Shown here: positions 5,493 through 5,597 of the stretch, one piece after another | Layout: every line of letters begins with the position of its first letter | Numbering within the stretch: the stretch's first letter is position 1 | Assembly: GCA_031290295.1 (NCBI GenBank) | Contig: JAITNT010000019.1 | Span: forward strand, 1-5,597 | Origin: Clostridiales bacterium | GTDB taxonomy: Bacteria; Bacillota; Clostridia; Christensenellales; DUVY01 | Length of the DNA stretch: 5,597 nt | Direction: 5' to 3' | The notes under the pieces: model-generated | Database searches by the model: none | What the model saw: the letters and a program-made list of their open reading frames with translations, nothing else | Told to the model about the DNA's origin: nothing | Program-made: the position numbers and the translations under genes

Positions 5493-5509
5493 CAGACGCG
5501 AATGCGCGC
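5493..5509 (+). repeat. 17-nt exact repeat shared with 1642-1658
   Basis: CAGACGCGAATGCGCGC here is identical to a sequence in the GC-rich palindrome at 1637-1710. Here it precedes the palindromic repeat, whereas at the other locus it follows it, and the rest of the second palindrome is missing. It is probably a remnant of that element. The remaining 5420-5492 stretch holds two copies of TAAGCCGCAA (5453-5462, 5483-5492) and no gene. Confidence 0.8.
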
Positions 5510-5510
5510 G

Positions 5511-5597
5511 AAGTTAGCCGACCAAGCGTGAATCGGCATTGCGACAAGCCGCCCTCTACGGGCGGCTTGTCTTGCTTAATCCGATTCAGTCGGACTT
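5511..5597 (+). repeat. Palindromic interspersed repeat, copy B (reaches window end)
   Basis: This is the better-preserved copy of the element at 1553-1633. The central stem is a perfect 12 bp, GACAAGCCGCCC (5543-5554) with GGGCGGCTTGTC (5560-5571), loop TCTAC. The ends AAGT (5511-5514) and ACTT (5594-5597) with CCGAC...TGAATCGG and CCGATTCAGTCGG form terminal inverted arms, the left one carrying six extra bases. The element lies 91 bases after the lipoprotein stop codon, in the same orientation relative to its upstream gene as copy A. It may continue into a second palindrome beyond the window, as copy A does. Confidence 0.88.

Overview
The window most resembles a chromosomal segment of a low-to-mid GC Gram-positive bacterium, probably an uncultured member of the Clostridia (Bacillota). 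This is inferred from strong purine-rich ribosome binding sites, near-consensus TTGACA/TATAAT promoters, a CadC-like ArsR regulator and a Cys-anchored lipoprotein with short DUF5050-like repeats. I cannot place it at genus level. Base composition looks close to 50% GC, with very GC-rich palindromic repeats in the gaps between genes.

Layout, left to right. (1) Positions 1-178, minus strand: the N-terminal 59 codons of an ArsR/SmtB-family metal-sensing repressor. Its promoter and a dyad operator lie at 197-253, so it looks self-repressed. (2) Positions 241-551: no gene. It holds a plus-strand promoter (272-301), then a composite repeat of two identical 28-bp direct repeats flanking a long imperfect inverted repeat of about 127 nt, which resembles a miniature mobile element. 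(3) Positions 552-1550, plus strand: a complete patatin-like phospholipase with its Ser-Asp dyad intact. (4) Positions 1551-2060: about 510 nt without a gene but crowded with palindromic interspersed repeats, ending in a terminator for the next gene. (5) Positions 2061-3308, minus strand: a 415-residue helical protein with Glu and ExxH motifs of the ferritin-like diiron type, without a recognised name. (6) Positions 3309-3748: the divergent control region, with a good plus-strand promoter whose -10 box sits inside a 25-bp inverted repeat. (7) Positions 3749-5419, plus strand: a 556-residue lipoprotein with scattered beta-propeller-like repeats. (8) Positions 5420-5597: a second copy of the palindromic element found after the patatin gene.

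The genes do not form one obvious pathway. Each has its own promoter or convincing ribosome binding site, and orientation alternates (-, +, -, +), so I see four independent transcription units rather than an operon. No defence system, CRISPR array, transposase, tRNA or rRNA is visible. The most unusual content is the density and mosaic structure of intergenic palindromes, and the three-fold Glu plus (D/E)xxH pattern in the ferritin-like protein.
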